This document shows, piece after piece, positions 22,707 through 32,476 of a stretch of DNA of 64,000 nt. The position numbers were made by a program, and so were the translations under genes. Source of the DNA: Eggerthellaceae bacterium (GTDB lineage Bacteria; Actinomycetota; Coriobacteriia; Coriobacteriales; Eggerthellaceae); contig WRIR01000006.1 in assembly GCA_009782605.1 (NCBI GenBank), positions 1-64,000 of the forward strand, in the 5' to 3' direction. Position 1 is the stretch's first letter. Each line of letters starts with the position of its first letter. Below the pieces are notes generated by a model. That model was not told the origin of the DNA and did not search any database. It saw only the letters and a list, made by a program, of their open reading frames with translations.

Positions 22707-22735
22707 GTGTCTTGCAGGCGCACAGGCGCAAGCCG

Positions 22736-24022
22736 TCAGGCGAGCAGCTTTTCTAGGGTGGCCAACTTCACGCAGCAGACGAAGACGTCCATGGCGGTTT
22801 CCAGCTCGTCTGTGGGGGGCAGGGTGGGGGCGATGCGGATGTTGCTGTCGAGCGGGTCTTTGCCGTAGGGGAAGGTCGCCCCGGCATCGGTCATCACCAC
22901 GCCGGCCTCCCGCGCGAGCGCGACAATGCGCTTGGCGGTGCCTTCGGGCGCGTCGAAGGAGACGAAGTAGCCGCCCCGGGGGGTCTTCCAGGCCCCGCAG
23001 CCCGTGCCCGCAAGCCCGGCTTCCAGCTTCTCGCAGACCAGCCTGAACTTCGGCCCGATAATGGCCGCGTGCTTCTCCATGTGCGCGGCAAGTCCGGCCG
23101 CGTCCCTCAGGAAGCGCACATGGCGCAGCTGGTTGAGCTTGTCGTGCCCGATGGTCTGGAAGGCCATGCGCCCCTTCATCTCGGCGATGTTTGCGGGGCT
23201 TGCCGCCACCCCCGATATCCCCGCGCCGGGGAAGGTGACCTTTGACGTGGAGGCGAACTTGAAATAGCGGTCGGGGTTTTGGGCGGCCCGGCAGGCGGCG
23301 CCGATGTCGAGTAGCCGGTCTTGTCCGCCCGCCTCGCCGAAGAGGTGGTGGATGCAGTAGGCGTTGTCCCAGAAGATGCGGAAGTCGTCAGCCGCACACT
23401 CCATGGACGCAAGGCGGCGCACCACCTCGTCCGAATACGTCGTCCCCTCGGGGTTCGAGTATTTCGGCACGCACCAGATGCCCTTGACGGCCCCATCGCG
23501 CCCTGCCAGGTCCTCGACGGCGTCCATGTCGGGGCCCTCGTCGTTCATGGGGATGTTGAGCATCGTGATGCCGAAGGCCTCGGTCATGCCGAAGTGCCGG
23601 TCGTAGCCGGGGACGGGGCAGAGCCACTTCACCTCGCCGAGGGCGCCCCAGGGCTTCGAGCCCAAGGTGCCGAAGGCCATGCAGCGGGCAAGGGTATCGT
23701 ACATGGCGCTCAGGCTTGCGTTGCCCAAGACGACGACGTTGTGCGGCTCGTCGTCGAGCATGGCCGCCATCAGGGCCTTCGCCTCGCCGATGCCGTCGAG
23801 CACGCCGTAGTTGCGGCAGTCGTCCCCGTCCGCGCTTGCGAGGTCGGCAGAAGAGCCGAGGATGTCGAGCATCGGCATGCTGAGGTCGAGCTGCGCGGCA
23901 GCGGGCTTTCCCCGTGCCATGTTGAGCGCAAGCCCCTTTGCCTTGTACTGTGCAAACTCTTCCTCAAGCGCCCTTTTCGCCTCTTCGAGCTCGGCTCTCG
24001 GCTTCTTTGCATATGCCGCCAT
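22736..24022 (-). CDS. Aspartate aminotransferase, class I subgroup Ic
   Basis: A 428-residue PLP-dependent aminotransferase. The PLP lysine lies in FASTSKVTFPGAG, with WDNAYCIHHL and CPVPGYDRH upstream and NIRIAPTLPP at the C-terminus. The pattern (AxYxxxxxEL, NMARGKP near the N-terminus) fits the Ic subgroup described for actinobacterial AspAT, which transfers the amino group between aspartate and 2-oxoglutarate. The start at 24022 gives MAAYAKKPRAELEEAK; an upstream extension in frame has no family character. Divergent from the ABC exporter genes. Confidence 0.82.
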   Translation of the reverse strand: MAAYAKKPRAELEEAKRALEEEFAQYKAKGLALNMARGKPAAAQLDLSMPMLDILGSSADLASADGDDCRNYGVLDGIGEAKALMAAMLDDEPHNVVVLGNASLSAMYDTLARCMAFGTLGSKPWGALGEVKWLCPVPGYDRHFGMTEAFGITMLNIPMNDEGPDMDAVEDLAGRDGAVKGIWCVPKYSNPEGTTYSDEVVRRLASMECAADDFRIFWDNAYCIHHLFGEAGGQDRLLDIGAACRAAQNPDRYFKFASTSKVTFPGAGISGVAASPANIAEMKGRMAFQTIGHDKLNQLRHVRFLRDAAGLAAHMEKHAAIIGPKFRLVCEKLEAGLAGTGCGAWKTPRGGYFVSFDAPEGTAKRIVALAREAGVVMTDAGATFPYGKDPLDSNIRIAPTLPPTDELETAMDVFVCCVKLATLEKLLA

Positions 24023-24074
24023 CGTGCTTCCTTCCGTCCGGGGTTGCCGCAAGGCTCGCCGCCCATGATTACCG

Positions 24075-24103
24075 TTGCAATGAAAGTATAAACCCAATAT
24101 GCT
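24075..24103 (+). promoter_or_regulatory. Promoter of the ABC exporter genes
   Basis: TTGCAA (24075-24080), 17 bp, TATGCT (24098-24103). It lies in the intergenic region shared with the divergent aminotransferase gene. Confidence 0.55.
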
Positions 24104-24164
24104 ATTATCATCAGGAAAAGCAAGACACCGACTGACACCGACCATAGGGATGGGCCGACGGACT

Positions 24165-25193
24165 ATGGCAGAAAAGCTGACAGAAATGCCTTTACAAGAC
24201 ATCGCCGCCCCGAAGGCGTCGTCTTTTGCGATCGAGGCCACGAAGCTCACGAAGCGCTACGGGAAGGCCCGCGGCATCGATGACGTCGACCTGTGTGTCG
24301 AACAAGGGGACATCTTCGGCTTCATCGGGCCGAACGGCGCGGGGAAGAGCACCTTCATCCGCACCCTGCTCGGCCTGATCTCGCCCACAGGCGGCAGCGC
24401 GCACATCCTCGGGCTGGACTGCGCACGGCAGACAAAGGAAATCCTCGGGCAGGTGGGCTACATGCCTTCCGAGGCGATGTTTTATCAGGGTATGAAGGTG
24501 GGGGACATCCTGGCGCTTTCCGCCCGCCTGAGAAAGCAGGACTGCGTCCAGGAGGCGGCGCTGCTCTGCAACCACCTCGACCTCGACCCGGGCAGGAAGG
24601 TCGAAGAGCTTTCGATGGGGAACCGCAGGAAGGTGGGCATCGTCTGCGCGCTGCAGCACCGGCCATCGGTCTACATACTCGACGAGCCGACGAGCGGGCT
24701 TGACCCCTTGGTGCAAAGGGAGTTCTTCGGCCTGCTCATGGCCCGGCATGAACAAGGGGCGACCATACTGCTTTCCTCGCACGTGCTCTCCGAGGTGCAG
24801 CGTTATTGCAAGCACGCGGCAATCATACGCGAGGGGCGGGTGATAGCATCGGGGACCGTCGACGAGCTCTCGTCCGGCTCGGCGCGCCGTGTGCGCATCC
24901 AGGGCCTGGCCGAGCCCCCGGCTCTCGCGGGGATACGGAACCCTGCCGCCCACGCCGGCGGCGTCGACTTCTTCTACCAAGGCGACATGCGGGCCTTGGT
25001 GGCGGCGCTGGCAAAGGAGGACTTCGCCGACCTCATCATCGAGGAGCCCGACATCGAAGAGGTGTTCATGCACTACTACGAGGCCGACGGCGCCGGTGGC
25101 CCGTCCGTGCAGGCCGCCACCCCGGCCACCTCCGACGGTCACTTCGGGCACGCCACCCCGGCCGGCCACAGCAGGCAGGAGGCGACGCTATGA
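24165..25193 (+). CDS. ABC-2 type transporter ATP-binding protein
   Basis: A 342-residue ATPase. Walker A GPNGAGKST, signature LSMGNRRKV, Walker B VYILDEPTSGLD and the H-loop SSHVLSEVQ are intact. The ~70-residue part after the nucleotide-binding domain (from SARRVRIQGL) resembles the C-terminal domain of DrrA/CcmA-like exporters, and the final ~35 residues are Pro/Ala/His-rich. The ATG at 24165 has AGGGATGGG upstream. Its TGA overlaps the permease ATG. The substrate cannot be told. Confidence 0.9.
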   Translation: MAEKLTEMPLQDIAAPKASSFAIEATKLTKRYGKARGIDDVDLCVEQGDIFGFIGPNGAGKSTFIRTLLGLISPTGGSAHILGLDCARQTKEILGQVGYMPSEAMFYQGMKVGDILALSARLRKQDCVQEAALLCNHLDLDPGRKVEELSMGNRRKVGIVCALQHRPSVYILDEPTSGLDPLVQREFFGLLMARHEQGATILLSSHVLSEVQRYCKHAAIIREGRVIASGTVDELSSGSARRVRIQGLAEPPALAGIRNPAAHAGGVDFFYQGDMRALVAALAKEDFADLIIEEPDIEEVFMHYYEADGAGGPSVQAATPATSDGHFGHATPAGHSRQEATL

Positions 25194-25978
25194 CCATTTT
25201 TCTCCACGAGATGAGACAAAACACCAAGATGCTGGTCGTCTGGAGCGTGCTGGTCGGCGCGATAATCGTGGTCTGCATGGCCACCTTCCCGGAGGTGAAG
25301 AAGCAGACAGACGAGCTGCGCGAGGCCTTTGCCATGATGGGCGCCTTCACATCGGCCTTCGGCCTGGACAAGATAGACATGATGGAGCCTATCGGCTATT
25401 ACGGCCTCGACTGTGCCGCGGTGCTCGCCTTCGGCGGCGGGCTGTTTGCGGCCTTCGTGGGCGTGCGCATGCTCTCCAAGGAAGAGGCCGAGCATACGGC
25501 GGAGTTCCTGTTGACGCATCCTTTGAAGCGCAGCAGCATCGTTGCGGGGAAGCTCGCTGCTGTGGTGGCGCAGGTCGCCCTCTTCAACCTGTTCTGCACC
25601 GTGTGCGCTATCGCCTCCTTTGCCCTGATCGGCGAAGAGCTGCCTTGGAAGACCTTCTGGCTCTTCCAGCTTGCCCAGTTCCTCATGCACCTTGAGATAG
25701 CCTGCGTGAGCTTCGGTGCCTCGGCCCTGCTCAAGCGAGGGGGCGCCGCCTTCGGCCTGGGGCTTGCCGCGCTGCTCTACTTCCTCAACATGGTTGCGAA
25801 CATCAGTGATAAATGGGAGTTCCTGCGCTATATCACCCCCTATGCCTACGCCGACCCGTCAAGCGTCATCCCCAATACCGCGATAGCGGGGGAGTACCTG
25901 GCCTTCGGCATGGCCTACGCCCTCATCGGAGTCGCCTTCGCTTTCGCCTGGTACTCCCGCAAAGGCATCGCCCCCTAA
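25190..25978 (+). CDS. ABC-2 type transporter permease
   Basis: A 262-residue membrane protein with six predicted helices (from MLVVWSVLVGAIIVV to YALIGVAFAFAWY), the membrane partner of the upstream ATPase with an ATGA overlap. EEAEHTAEFLLTHPLKRSSIVAGKL between TM2 and TM3 is the cytoplasmic coupling loop typical of ABC-2 permeases. Confidence 0.88.
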   Translation: MTIFLHEMRQNTKMLVVWSVLVGAIIVVCMATFPEVKKQTDELREAFAMMGAFTSAFGLDKIDMMEPIGYYGLDCAAVLAFGGGLFAAFVGVRMLSKEEAEHTAEFLLTHPLKRSSIVAGKLAAVVAQVALFNLFCTVCAIASFALIGEELPWKTFWLFQLAQFLMHLEIACVSFGASALLKRGGAAFGLGLAALLYFLNMVANISDKWEFLRYITPYAYADPSSVIPNTAIAGEYLAFGMAYALIGVAFAFAWYSRKGIAP

Positions 25979-26020
25979 AGGCAGGGGAGCGTCGGGCAGG
26001 GGAATGGAGGCAAGCGAACC

Positions 26021-27430
26021 GTGAACAGGGGGGAGAAGTTGAGAAAACACGGGCGGACAGAGGCCCGGCCGGCACGGAAGGGCCGGCGGCTCGGCCTTGT
26101 GCTTGTCCTCGCCCTCCTGCTTGTGGGAGGCGGCGTGGGTACGCTGGCCTACCTCAGGGGGGACGGTGGGCCTGCCCTGCCAGACGGCGCAGGCCCCGGC
26201 CAAGCAGCCCTGCCGCTCAACGACATCGCCGCCCCCGAGCAGCCTTATAGCGCGGCTGAGGTCGGAACGGGGGCGTACTGGGCCATCCCCCTGCCCGACG
26301 AGATGCGGGCCATGTGGATATCCTTTCAGGAGCTCGAAGGCCTCGACCTCGCCTCGGAGCCGGCCGCAGCCGAGGCTTTCGGGCAGGTGTTCGAGGAATG
26401 CCGGGGGCTTGGCCTGAACACCGTGATCGTGATGGTGCGCCCTTACAGCGACGCGCTGTACCGAAGCGCCCTGTTCCCTTTCAGCCATATAATAAACGGG
26501 ACGCAGGGGCACGACCCCGGCTTCGACCCCTTGGAGGTCATGGTGCGCGAGGCCCATGCCCGCGACCTGCGCATCGAGGCGTGGGTGATCCCCTACAAGA
26601 TAAGCCAGAGCTGGAGCGGCCCCCATTCCTTGAGCGACGACAACCCGGCGAGCAAGCATCCCGAATGGGTCGTCGATATAGGCGGGGACCTCTGGTACGA
26701 CCCCGGCATACCGGAGGTCCGCAGCCTCGTGCGGGACGGCGTGCTTGAGATAGTGCAGAACTACGAGGTCGACGGCATACACTTCGACGACTACTTCAGC
26801 CCCGACTCCTTCGAGGGCCCCGGTGCCTTCGACGCAGGCTCCTATGCGGAACACGGCGGCGGCGCGGCCTGGGCGGACTGGCGACGGGCCAACAACGACG
26901 ACCTGGTGAGGTCTGTCTATGTCGCTATCAAGTCGGCCAACCCCTCGGTGAGCTTCGGCATCAGCCCCCAGGGCGACAGCGACGTCAACTACCACCAGGA
27001 ATACAGCGACGTGGGGAAGTGGATGGCCAAGCCCGGCTATATCGACTACGTCATGCCCCAGCTCTACGAGGGCTTTGCACACCGCACGCCAGACGGCAGC
27101 GACGCCTCTGCCTTCGAGAACGCCGCGGCCACGTGGGCGGCCTCCCCGCGCGACGCCTCCGTGAGGCTCTACGCCGGGCTCGGGGCCTACCGGGTCGGCC
27201 TGCTGCAGGCGGACGGCTCGCGCTTCGGCTTCGGGGACTACGGCTCAAACGACCAGTCCGAATGGGAGAGCGGCCGCAACCTGGCCGACATGGTGTCCGC
27301 GCTGCGCAGCCAGGAGGGCTATGCGGGCTTCGCCCTCTTCCGGCACGCCTACCTGTTTCAGCCGGGCGACCCGCTGAGCCAAGGCGAGCGCACGGCATTA
27401 GAAGAGCTGCTGGGCCAGGCGCCCGGGTAA
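26021..27430 (+). CDS. GHL10-family glycosyl hydrolase-like protein (membrane-anchored)
   Basis: A 469-residue protein with one N-terminal membrane anchor (RRLGLVLVLALLLVGGGVGTLAYL) and an extracellular TIM-barrel-type domain. MRAMWISFQELEGLDL, GLNTVIVMVRPYSDALYRSALFPFS, HARDLRIEAWVIPYKIS and VDGIHFDDYF are typical of the glycosyl-hydrolase-like 10 (DUF187/YngK) family, whose substrate is not firmly known; a role on cell-wall glycans is inferred. GTG start. No terminator with a T-run follows. Confidence 0.85.
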   Translation: MNRGEKLRKHGRTEARPARKGRRLGLVLVLALLLVGGGVGTLAYLRGDGGPALPDGAGPGQAALPLNDIAAPEQPYSAAEVGTGAYWAIPLPDEMRAMWISFQELEGLDLASEPAAAEAFGQVFEECRGLGLNTVIVMVRPYSDALYRSALFPFSHIINGTQGHDPGFDPLEVMVREAHARDLRIEAWVIPYKISQSWSGPHSLSDDNPASKHPEWVVDIGGDLWYDPGIPEVRSLVRDGVLEIVQNYEVDGIHFDDYFSPDSFEGPGAFDAGSYAEHGGGAAWADWRRANNDDLVRSVYVAIKSANPSVSFGISPQGDSDVNYHQEYSDVGKWMAKPGYIDYVMPQLYEGFAHRTPDGSDASAFENAAATWAASPRDASVRLYAGLGAYRVGLLQADGSRFGFGDYGSNDQSEWESGRNLADMVSALRSQEGYAGFALFRHAYLFQPGDPLSQGERTALEELLGQAPG

Positions 27431-27530
27431 GCCCACAGCACGGACACACGGCAAGCCCCGCCCGCCCCGCCTTTGGGGCTGTGTCGAAAACGAAGGAATC
27501 ATGAAGATACTCCCGGGGGCGTGTAAACCG

Positions 27531-27559
27531 TTGACACGAGGTTTCTCCTAGCGTATCAT
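27531..27559 (+). promoter_or_regulatory. Promoter of the tRNA-tuf cluster
   Basis: TTGACA (27531-27536), 17 bp, TATCAT (27554-27559): a near-perfect housekeeping promoter about 80 bases before tRNA-Tyr. It probably drives tRNA-Tyr, tRNA-Thr, tRNA-Met and perhaps tuf. Confidence 0.85.
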
Positions 27560-27637
27560 TCATCTGCTTATGCGAAAATTTATCTTCGCGTGAGCAGGCA
27601 GCTTGATAAATACACATGAGTTGAGAACGAAACTTAT

Positions 27638-27722
27638 GGGGGTGTGCCCGAGTGGTTAAAGGGGACGGGCTGTAAACCCGTTAGCTATGCTTACCGCGGT
27701 TCGAATCCGTGCGCCCCCACCA
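27638..27722 (+). tRNA. tRNA-Tyr (GTA)
   Basis: An 85-nt class II tRNA with a long variable arm. The acceptor GGGGGTG pairs with CGCCCCC; anticodon GTA is at 27672-27674; TTCGAAT T-loop; CCA is encoded. Confidence 0.95.
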
Positions 27723-27725
27723 TCT

Positions 27726-27801
27726 GCCTGTGTAGCTCAGTCGGTAGAGCACTTCGTTGGTAACGAAGAGGTCACCGGTTCAAGTCCGGTCGCAGGCTCC
27801 A
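27726..27801 (+). tRNA. tRNA-Thr (GGT)
   Basis: A 76-nt tRNA. The acceptor GCCTGTG pairs with CGCAGGC; anticodon GGT is at 27759-27761; TTCAAGT T-loop; encoded CCA. It lies 3 bases after tRNA-Tyr. Confidence 0.95.
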
Positions 27802-27951
27802 GAATCCCAGACGCCGGTCCTGTACCCGGGCACCGGCGCCCAAGATACTTTCTGCCAGGGAAGGGTGCGGGCTCTTTGCGAGGGCGTATGCGGATACGCA
27901 GCCGAGCAAGGGGCGGCACGCACCGCTGCCAGGCAGGACGACAGGCAAACT

Positions 27952-28028
27952 GGCGGTGTAGCTCAGTTGGTTAGAGCACACGGTTCATACCCGTGGCGTC
28001 ACTGGTTCAAATCCAGTCACCGCTACCA
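27952..28028 (+). tRNA. tRNA-Met, elongator (CAT)
   Basis: A 77-nt tRNA with a CAT anticodon in the loop TTCATAC and encoded CCA. The anticodon stem CACGG/CCGTG lacks the three consecutive G-C pairs of an initiator, so it is an elongator Met tRNA, or less likely a lysidine-modified Ile tRNA. The first acceptor pair is G-U. Confidence 0.88.
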
Positions 28029-28138
28029 CTGCACGTTCCATGCGCGCCCCCAGGCGCGTGTGTTTTTGCCGAGAACGAAGGTTCATTCAGGGAAAGCCCC
28101 AGGCTTGGTTTTCCCGCCGTCCCTAAGGAGGATGAAAA

Positions 28139-29341
<1,203 letters not shown>

Positions 29342-29468
29342 AAGCAGGTTTGAAAGAGACGGTGCGGCGCCCCGCAACAAAGCGTGCAAGATCGCCGCGA
29401 AGTGCCGCACCCGATACCCTCATGTGTAGGAACGAAAGCGCTCCATGAAAAAGTAAGAAGGAGAATTC

Positions 29469-29618
29469 ATGCGTACATTGGTCACCTTGGCCTGCACCGA
29501 CTGCAAACGGCGCAACTATACGACCAAGAAAAACAAGCAGAATAATCCTGATCGTATTGAGATGAAGAAGTACTGCAAGTGGTGTAACAGCCATACCCTG
29601 CACAGGGAAACTCGATAA
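29469..29618 (+). CDS. rpmG: 50S ribosomal protein L33
   Basis: A 49-residue protein of the zinc-ribbon (C+) form: CTDC near the N-terminus and CKWC near the C-terminus. [19 protein letters not shown] and the ending HTLHRETR are diagnostic. AAGAAGGAGAATTC precedes the ATG. It lies between tuf and tRNA-Trp; rpmG-tRNA-Trp-secE-nusG is a common bacterial order. Confidence 0.95.
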   Translation: MRTLVTLACTDCKRRNYTTKKNKQNNPDRIEMKKYCKWCNSHTLHRETR

Positions 29619-29637
29619 GGAGTCAGGATACGAGGAT

Positions 29638-29714
29638 AGGCCAGTAGCTCCAATTGGTAGAGCGGCGGTCTCCAAAACCGCATGTTGGGGGTTCGAGTCC
29701 CTCCTGGCCTGCCA
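29638..29714 (+). tRNA. tRNA-Trp (CCA)
   Basis: A 77-nt tRNA. The acceptor AGGCCAG pairs with CTGGCCT; anticodon CCA is at 29672-29674; discriminator G; encoded CCA. It is the tRNA whose charging the trp leader at 1959-2024 would sense. Confidence 0.95.
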
Positions 29715-29798
29715 GCTTGTTGGTACGAGCAGCTTGGACACAGGCTGCTTGTTGGCGTTATAGTGGGGAAGAGACAACCCCCGGGCGATAGGATATAT

Positions 29799-30245
29799 AT
29801 GGCAAAGAAATCGAAAACACAAAAGGCGAAGGCCTCCGCGGCCCGAGCCCAGAAGAAGGTCGAGCAGGAAAGCAAGGCCCTCGAAGAGGCCTCAGAGGCC
29901 TCCAAGAAGATAGCGCAGGCCCAGCAAGCCCAACCGGAAAAGAAGGGGCTCTTCAAGAAAGCAGAGGCCACGCCCGAGCCCGCCCCGAAGCCTGCTTCGG
30001 AAAAGAAGCAGGAAAAGAAGATAGCCAAGAAGGAAGAGAAGAAGCATGAGCCGCGAAAAGGGCTCTTAGGCTTCCTGTACAACGTCCGCGGCGAGATGCG
30101 CCGCGTCACCTGGCCGGGCCGCCAAGACGTGCTGCGTTGGAGCATGGTCGTGGTGGGCGCGCTGGTGTTCTTCGGGCTGTTCACCCTCGTCTTAGACCGG
30201 GTGTTCGCACAGCTTCTGCCCATGATCTCCGGGTTGGGGGCGTAA
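29799..30245 (+). CDS. secE: Protein translocase subunit SecE with long N-terminal extension
   Basis: A 148-residue protein. The C-terminal ~60 residues are canonical SecE: FLYNVRGEMRRVTWPGRQDVLRWSMVVVGALVFFGLFTLVLDRVF, with one membrane helix. The first ~88 residues are a Lys/Ala/Glu-rich, probably disordered or helical cytoplasmic extension, longer than in most bacteria. The ATG at 29799 is the only one giving MAKKSKTQKAK; the frame upstream reads through tRNA-Trp. It is 5 bases before nusG. Confidence 0.93.
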   Translation: MAKKSKTQKAKASAARAQKKVEQESKALEEASEASKKIAQAQQAQPEKKGLFKKAEATPEPAPKPASEKKQEKKIAKKEEKKHEPRKGLLGFLYNVRGEMRRVTWPGRQDVLRWSMVVVGALVFFGLFTLVLDRVFAQLLPMISGLGA

Positions 30246-30250
30246 GTACC

Positions 30251-30781
30251 GTGGCAAAGAAATGGTATGTCCTGCACACCTATTCCGGCTATGAGAACAA
30301 GGTGAAGAAGAACCTCGAGATACGCATCGAGACGATGGGCCTTGAGAACTCGGTCTTCGCCATCGACATCCCGACCGAGATGGTCACCGAGATCAAGGAG
30401 GGCGGCCGCAGGGTCGAGAACGAGAAGAAGGTCTTCCCCGGCTACGTGCTCGTGCGCATGGAGCTGGACGACCGCAGCTGGGCAGCAGTCCGCAACACCC
30501 CCGGAGTGACCGGGTTCGTGGGAAGCCAAGGCAAGCCGACGCCGCTCACGCGTGAGGAATACAACAAGATCATGAGGCGGATGAGCCACGAGGCCCCGAA
30601 AAAGACCAGCACGAGCCTTGAGATAGGGCAGTCGGTCAAAGTCGTCACCGGCCCTTTGGCCGAGTTCGACGGCATCGTCTCGGAGGTCTCGCCCGAGGCC
30701 AACAAGGTCAAGGTCATGGTATCCATCTTCGGGCGCGAGACGCCGGTGGAGCTTTCCTTCGACCAGGTGGCAAGGATTTAA
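30251..30781 (+). CDS. nusG: Transcription termination/antitermination factor NusG
   Basis: A 176-residue RNA polymerase-binding factor. The NGN domain (KKWYVLHTYSGYENKVKKNLE, VFPGYVLVRMELDDRSW, NTPGVTGFVG) is followed by a C-terminal KOW domain (GQSVKVVTGPLAEFDGIVSEV). GTG start at 30251. Just downstream of secE in the usual order. Confidence 0.97.
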   Translation: MAKKWYVLHTYSGYENKVKKNLEIRIETMGLENSVFAIDIPTEMVTEIKEGGRRVENEKKVFPGYVLVRMELDDRSWAAVRNTPGVTGFVGSQGKPTPLTREEYNKIMRRMSHEAPKKTSTSLEIGQSVKVVTGPLAEFDGIVSEVSPEANKVKVMVSIFGRETPVELSFDQVARI

Positions 30782-30909
30782 GGAGAAAACATAAGCCGCG
30801 CATGCCCGGGTGGACGGGGCTTCTCATGCGCCGCGCTTTACCGATAGAGCAAAAGAGCACCGAGAGCAAGAAACGACACGCACTGATCAGCTGAAAGGAA
30901 GCATATGCC

Positions 30910-31413
30910 ATGGCTGAAAAGAAAGTAGCAGGTTTTATCAAATTACAGATCCCCGGCGGCGCCGCGAACCCGGCCCCCCCGGTCGGCCCCGCACTGGGCG
31001 CCCAGAGCGTCAACATCATGCAGTTCTGCCAGGCCTTCAACGCCGAGACCCAGGACAAGGCCGGCGTCGTCATCCCGGTCGAGATAACGGTGTACGAGGA
31101 CAAGACCTTCTCGTTCGTCTGCAAGACCCCGCCTGCGGCCTTCCTCATCAAGGAGAAGCTCGGCCTTGAGTCCGGCTCGGGCATACCCCAGCTGAACAAG
31201 GTGGGCACCCTGACCGAAGAGCAGCTGCGCGAGATCGCCGAAGTGAAGATGCCCGACCTCAACGCAAACACGGTCGAGGCCGCGATGGAGGTCATCGCCG
31301 GCACAGCGCGGAGCATGGGCGTCGAGATAGAGGGGCGCGCCCCCAAGATAAAGTACGTCCCCTCCAAGAAGCTCGCTGCGATGCTTTCCGGCCGCAGCCT
31401 GGATGAAGAGTAA
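30910..31413 (+). CDS. rplK: 50S ribosomal protein L11
   Basis: A 167-residue protein of the GTPase-associated centre. [39 protein letters not shown] is the N-terminal domain, and the C-terminal RNA-binding domain is present through [13 protein letters not shown]. About 20 residues longer at the C-terminus than E. coli L11 ([22 protein letters not shown]). Confidence 0.96.
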   Translation: MAEKKVAGFIKLQIPGGAANPAPPVGPALGAQSVNIMQFCQAFNAETQDKAGVVIPVEITVYEDKTFSFVCKTPPAAFLIKEKLGLESGSGIPQLNKVGTLTEEQLREIAEVKMPDLNANTVEAAMEVIAGTARSMGVEIEGRAPKIKYVPSKKLAAMLSGRSLDEE

Positions 31414-31565
31414 GCGAGAAGCACGCAAGACCAAGCGAAGAGCACGCACCTAAGCGGGCTGTCGGACCGCGGGGCACAGGGCAACCAGGCCCGGTGCACA
31501 GGGTTCGCAGCCAAGAAGAGTGGAAGAGCATCTGGCCGCTCGCCATTACCACGAAAGGAAGAGAA

Positions 31566-32282
31566 ATGGCTAAGAAGACGAAGAACATGGCCGCCGCAAC
31601 CGCAAAGGTCGGCGAGACCCCCCTGCCTCCCCTTGAGGCTGTCAAGCTCGTACAAGAAATCGCAACCGCAAAGTTCGACGAGACGCTTGAGGCGCACTTC
31701 CGCCTCGGCCTCGACACGCGCCAGGCCGACCAGCAGCTGCGCGGCACGGTCGCCCTGCCGAACGGGTCGGGCAAGTCGGTGCGGGTTGCGGTGTTCGCCG
31801 AAGGCGATGCCGCCCGTGCTGCCGTGGAGGCCGGCGCCGAGATAGTCGGGTCGGACGACCTGGTCGCCGACATCCAGGCAGGCAACATCGAGTTCGACGC
31901 GACGGTGGCCACCCCCGACCAGATGGGGAAGGTCGGCAAGCTGGGCAAGATACTCGGCCCCCGCAGCCTCATGCCCAACCCCAAGCTCGGCACGGTGACG
32001 ACCGATGTGGCCAAGGCCATCAAGGAGTTGAAGGGCGGCCGCGTCGAGTACCGCGCCGACCGCTACGGGATAGCGCACGTCATCGTCGGCAAGCTGAGCT
32101 TCACGCCCGAGCAGCTGGCGGAGAACTACGGCGCCATCTACGACGAGGTCGTCCGCATGAAGCCGGCCGCCGCCAAGGGCAAGTACGTGAAGAACATCAC
32201 CCTCGCCTCGACCATGGGCCCCGGTGTCCCCGTGGACTCGTCAGTGAACAGGAACTACACCCTCCCCGCCACTGCTGAATAG
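31566..32282 (+). CDS. rplA: 50S ribosomal protein L1
   Basis: A 238-residue protein of the mobile L1 stalk. AVKLVQEIATAKFDETLEAHFRLGLDTRQADQQLRGTVALPNGSGK and MPNPKLGTVTTDVAKAIKELKGGRVEYRADR are diagnostic. The ATG at 31566 behind GAAAGGAAGAG is chosen over a GTG at 31494. rplJ and rplL do not follow; a terminator does. Confidence 0.97.
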   Translation: MAKKTKNMAAATAKVGETPLPPLEAVKLVQEIATAKFDETLEAHFRLGLDTRQADQQLRGTVALPNGSGKSVRVAVFAEGDAARAAVEAGAEIVGSDDLVADIQAGNIEFDATVATPDQMGKVGKLGKILGPRSLMPNPKLGTVTTDVAKAIKELKGGRVEYRADRYGIAHVIVGKLSFTPEQLAENYGAIYDEVVRMKPAAAKGKYVKNITLASTMGPGVPVDSSVNRNYTLPATAE

Positions 32283-32309
32283 CCTCCGGTTTCCAAGACA
32301 CCCAAAAGC

Positions 32310-32333
32310 AAAAGGGGCCGCGTGGCCCCTTTT
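32310..32333 (+). terminator. Intrinsic terminator after rplA
   Basis: AAAAGGGGCC pairs perfectly with GGCCCCTTTT around GCGT. It ends the rplK-rplA transcript 27 bases after the stop. Confidence 0.92.
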
Positions 32334-32421
32334 GTCATTTCGGGTGACACAGGGACGACTCATGGGGATGCCCCCATTGATACTCGCGAGTCAGGGCCGC
32401 AATAGTGGACAGGAGGCCGTG

Positions 32422-32430
32422 TGTTATACT
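32422..32430 (+). promoter_or_regulatory. Extended -10 promoter of map
   Basis: TGT plus TATACT (32425-32430); no consensus -35. The predicted start is near 32437, 40 bases before map. Confidence 0.5.
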
Positions 32431-32476
32431 GGTCTGCGGCCGCGAAGCCGAATGACAGAGAAAGTGAAGACACGGC

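Noticed and set aside
27952-28028. Initiator tRNA (fMet)
   Set aside because: The anticodon stem lacks the three G-C pairs and the acceptor lacks the 1-72 mismatch of initiators.
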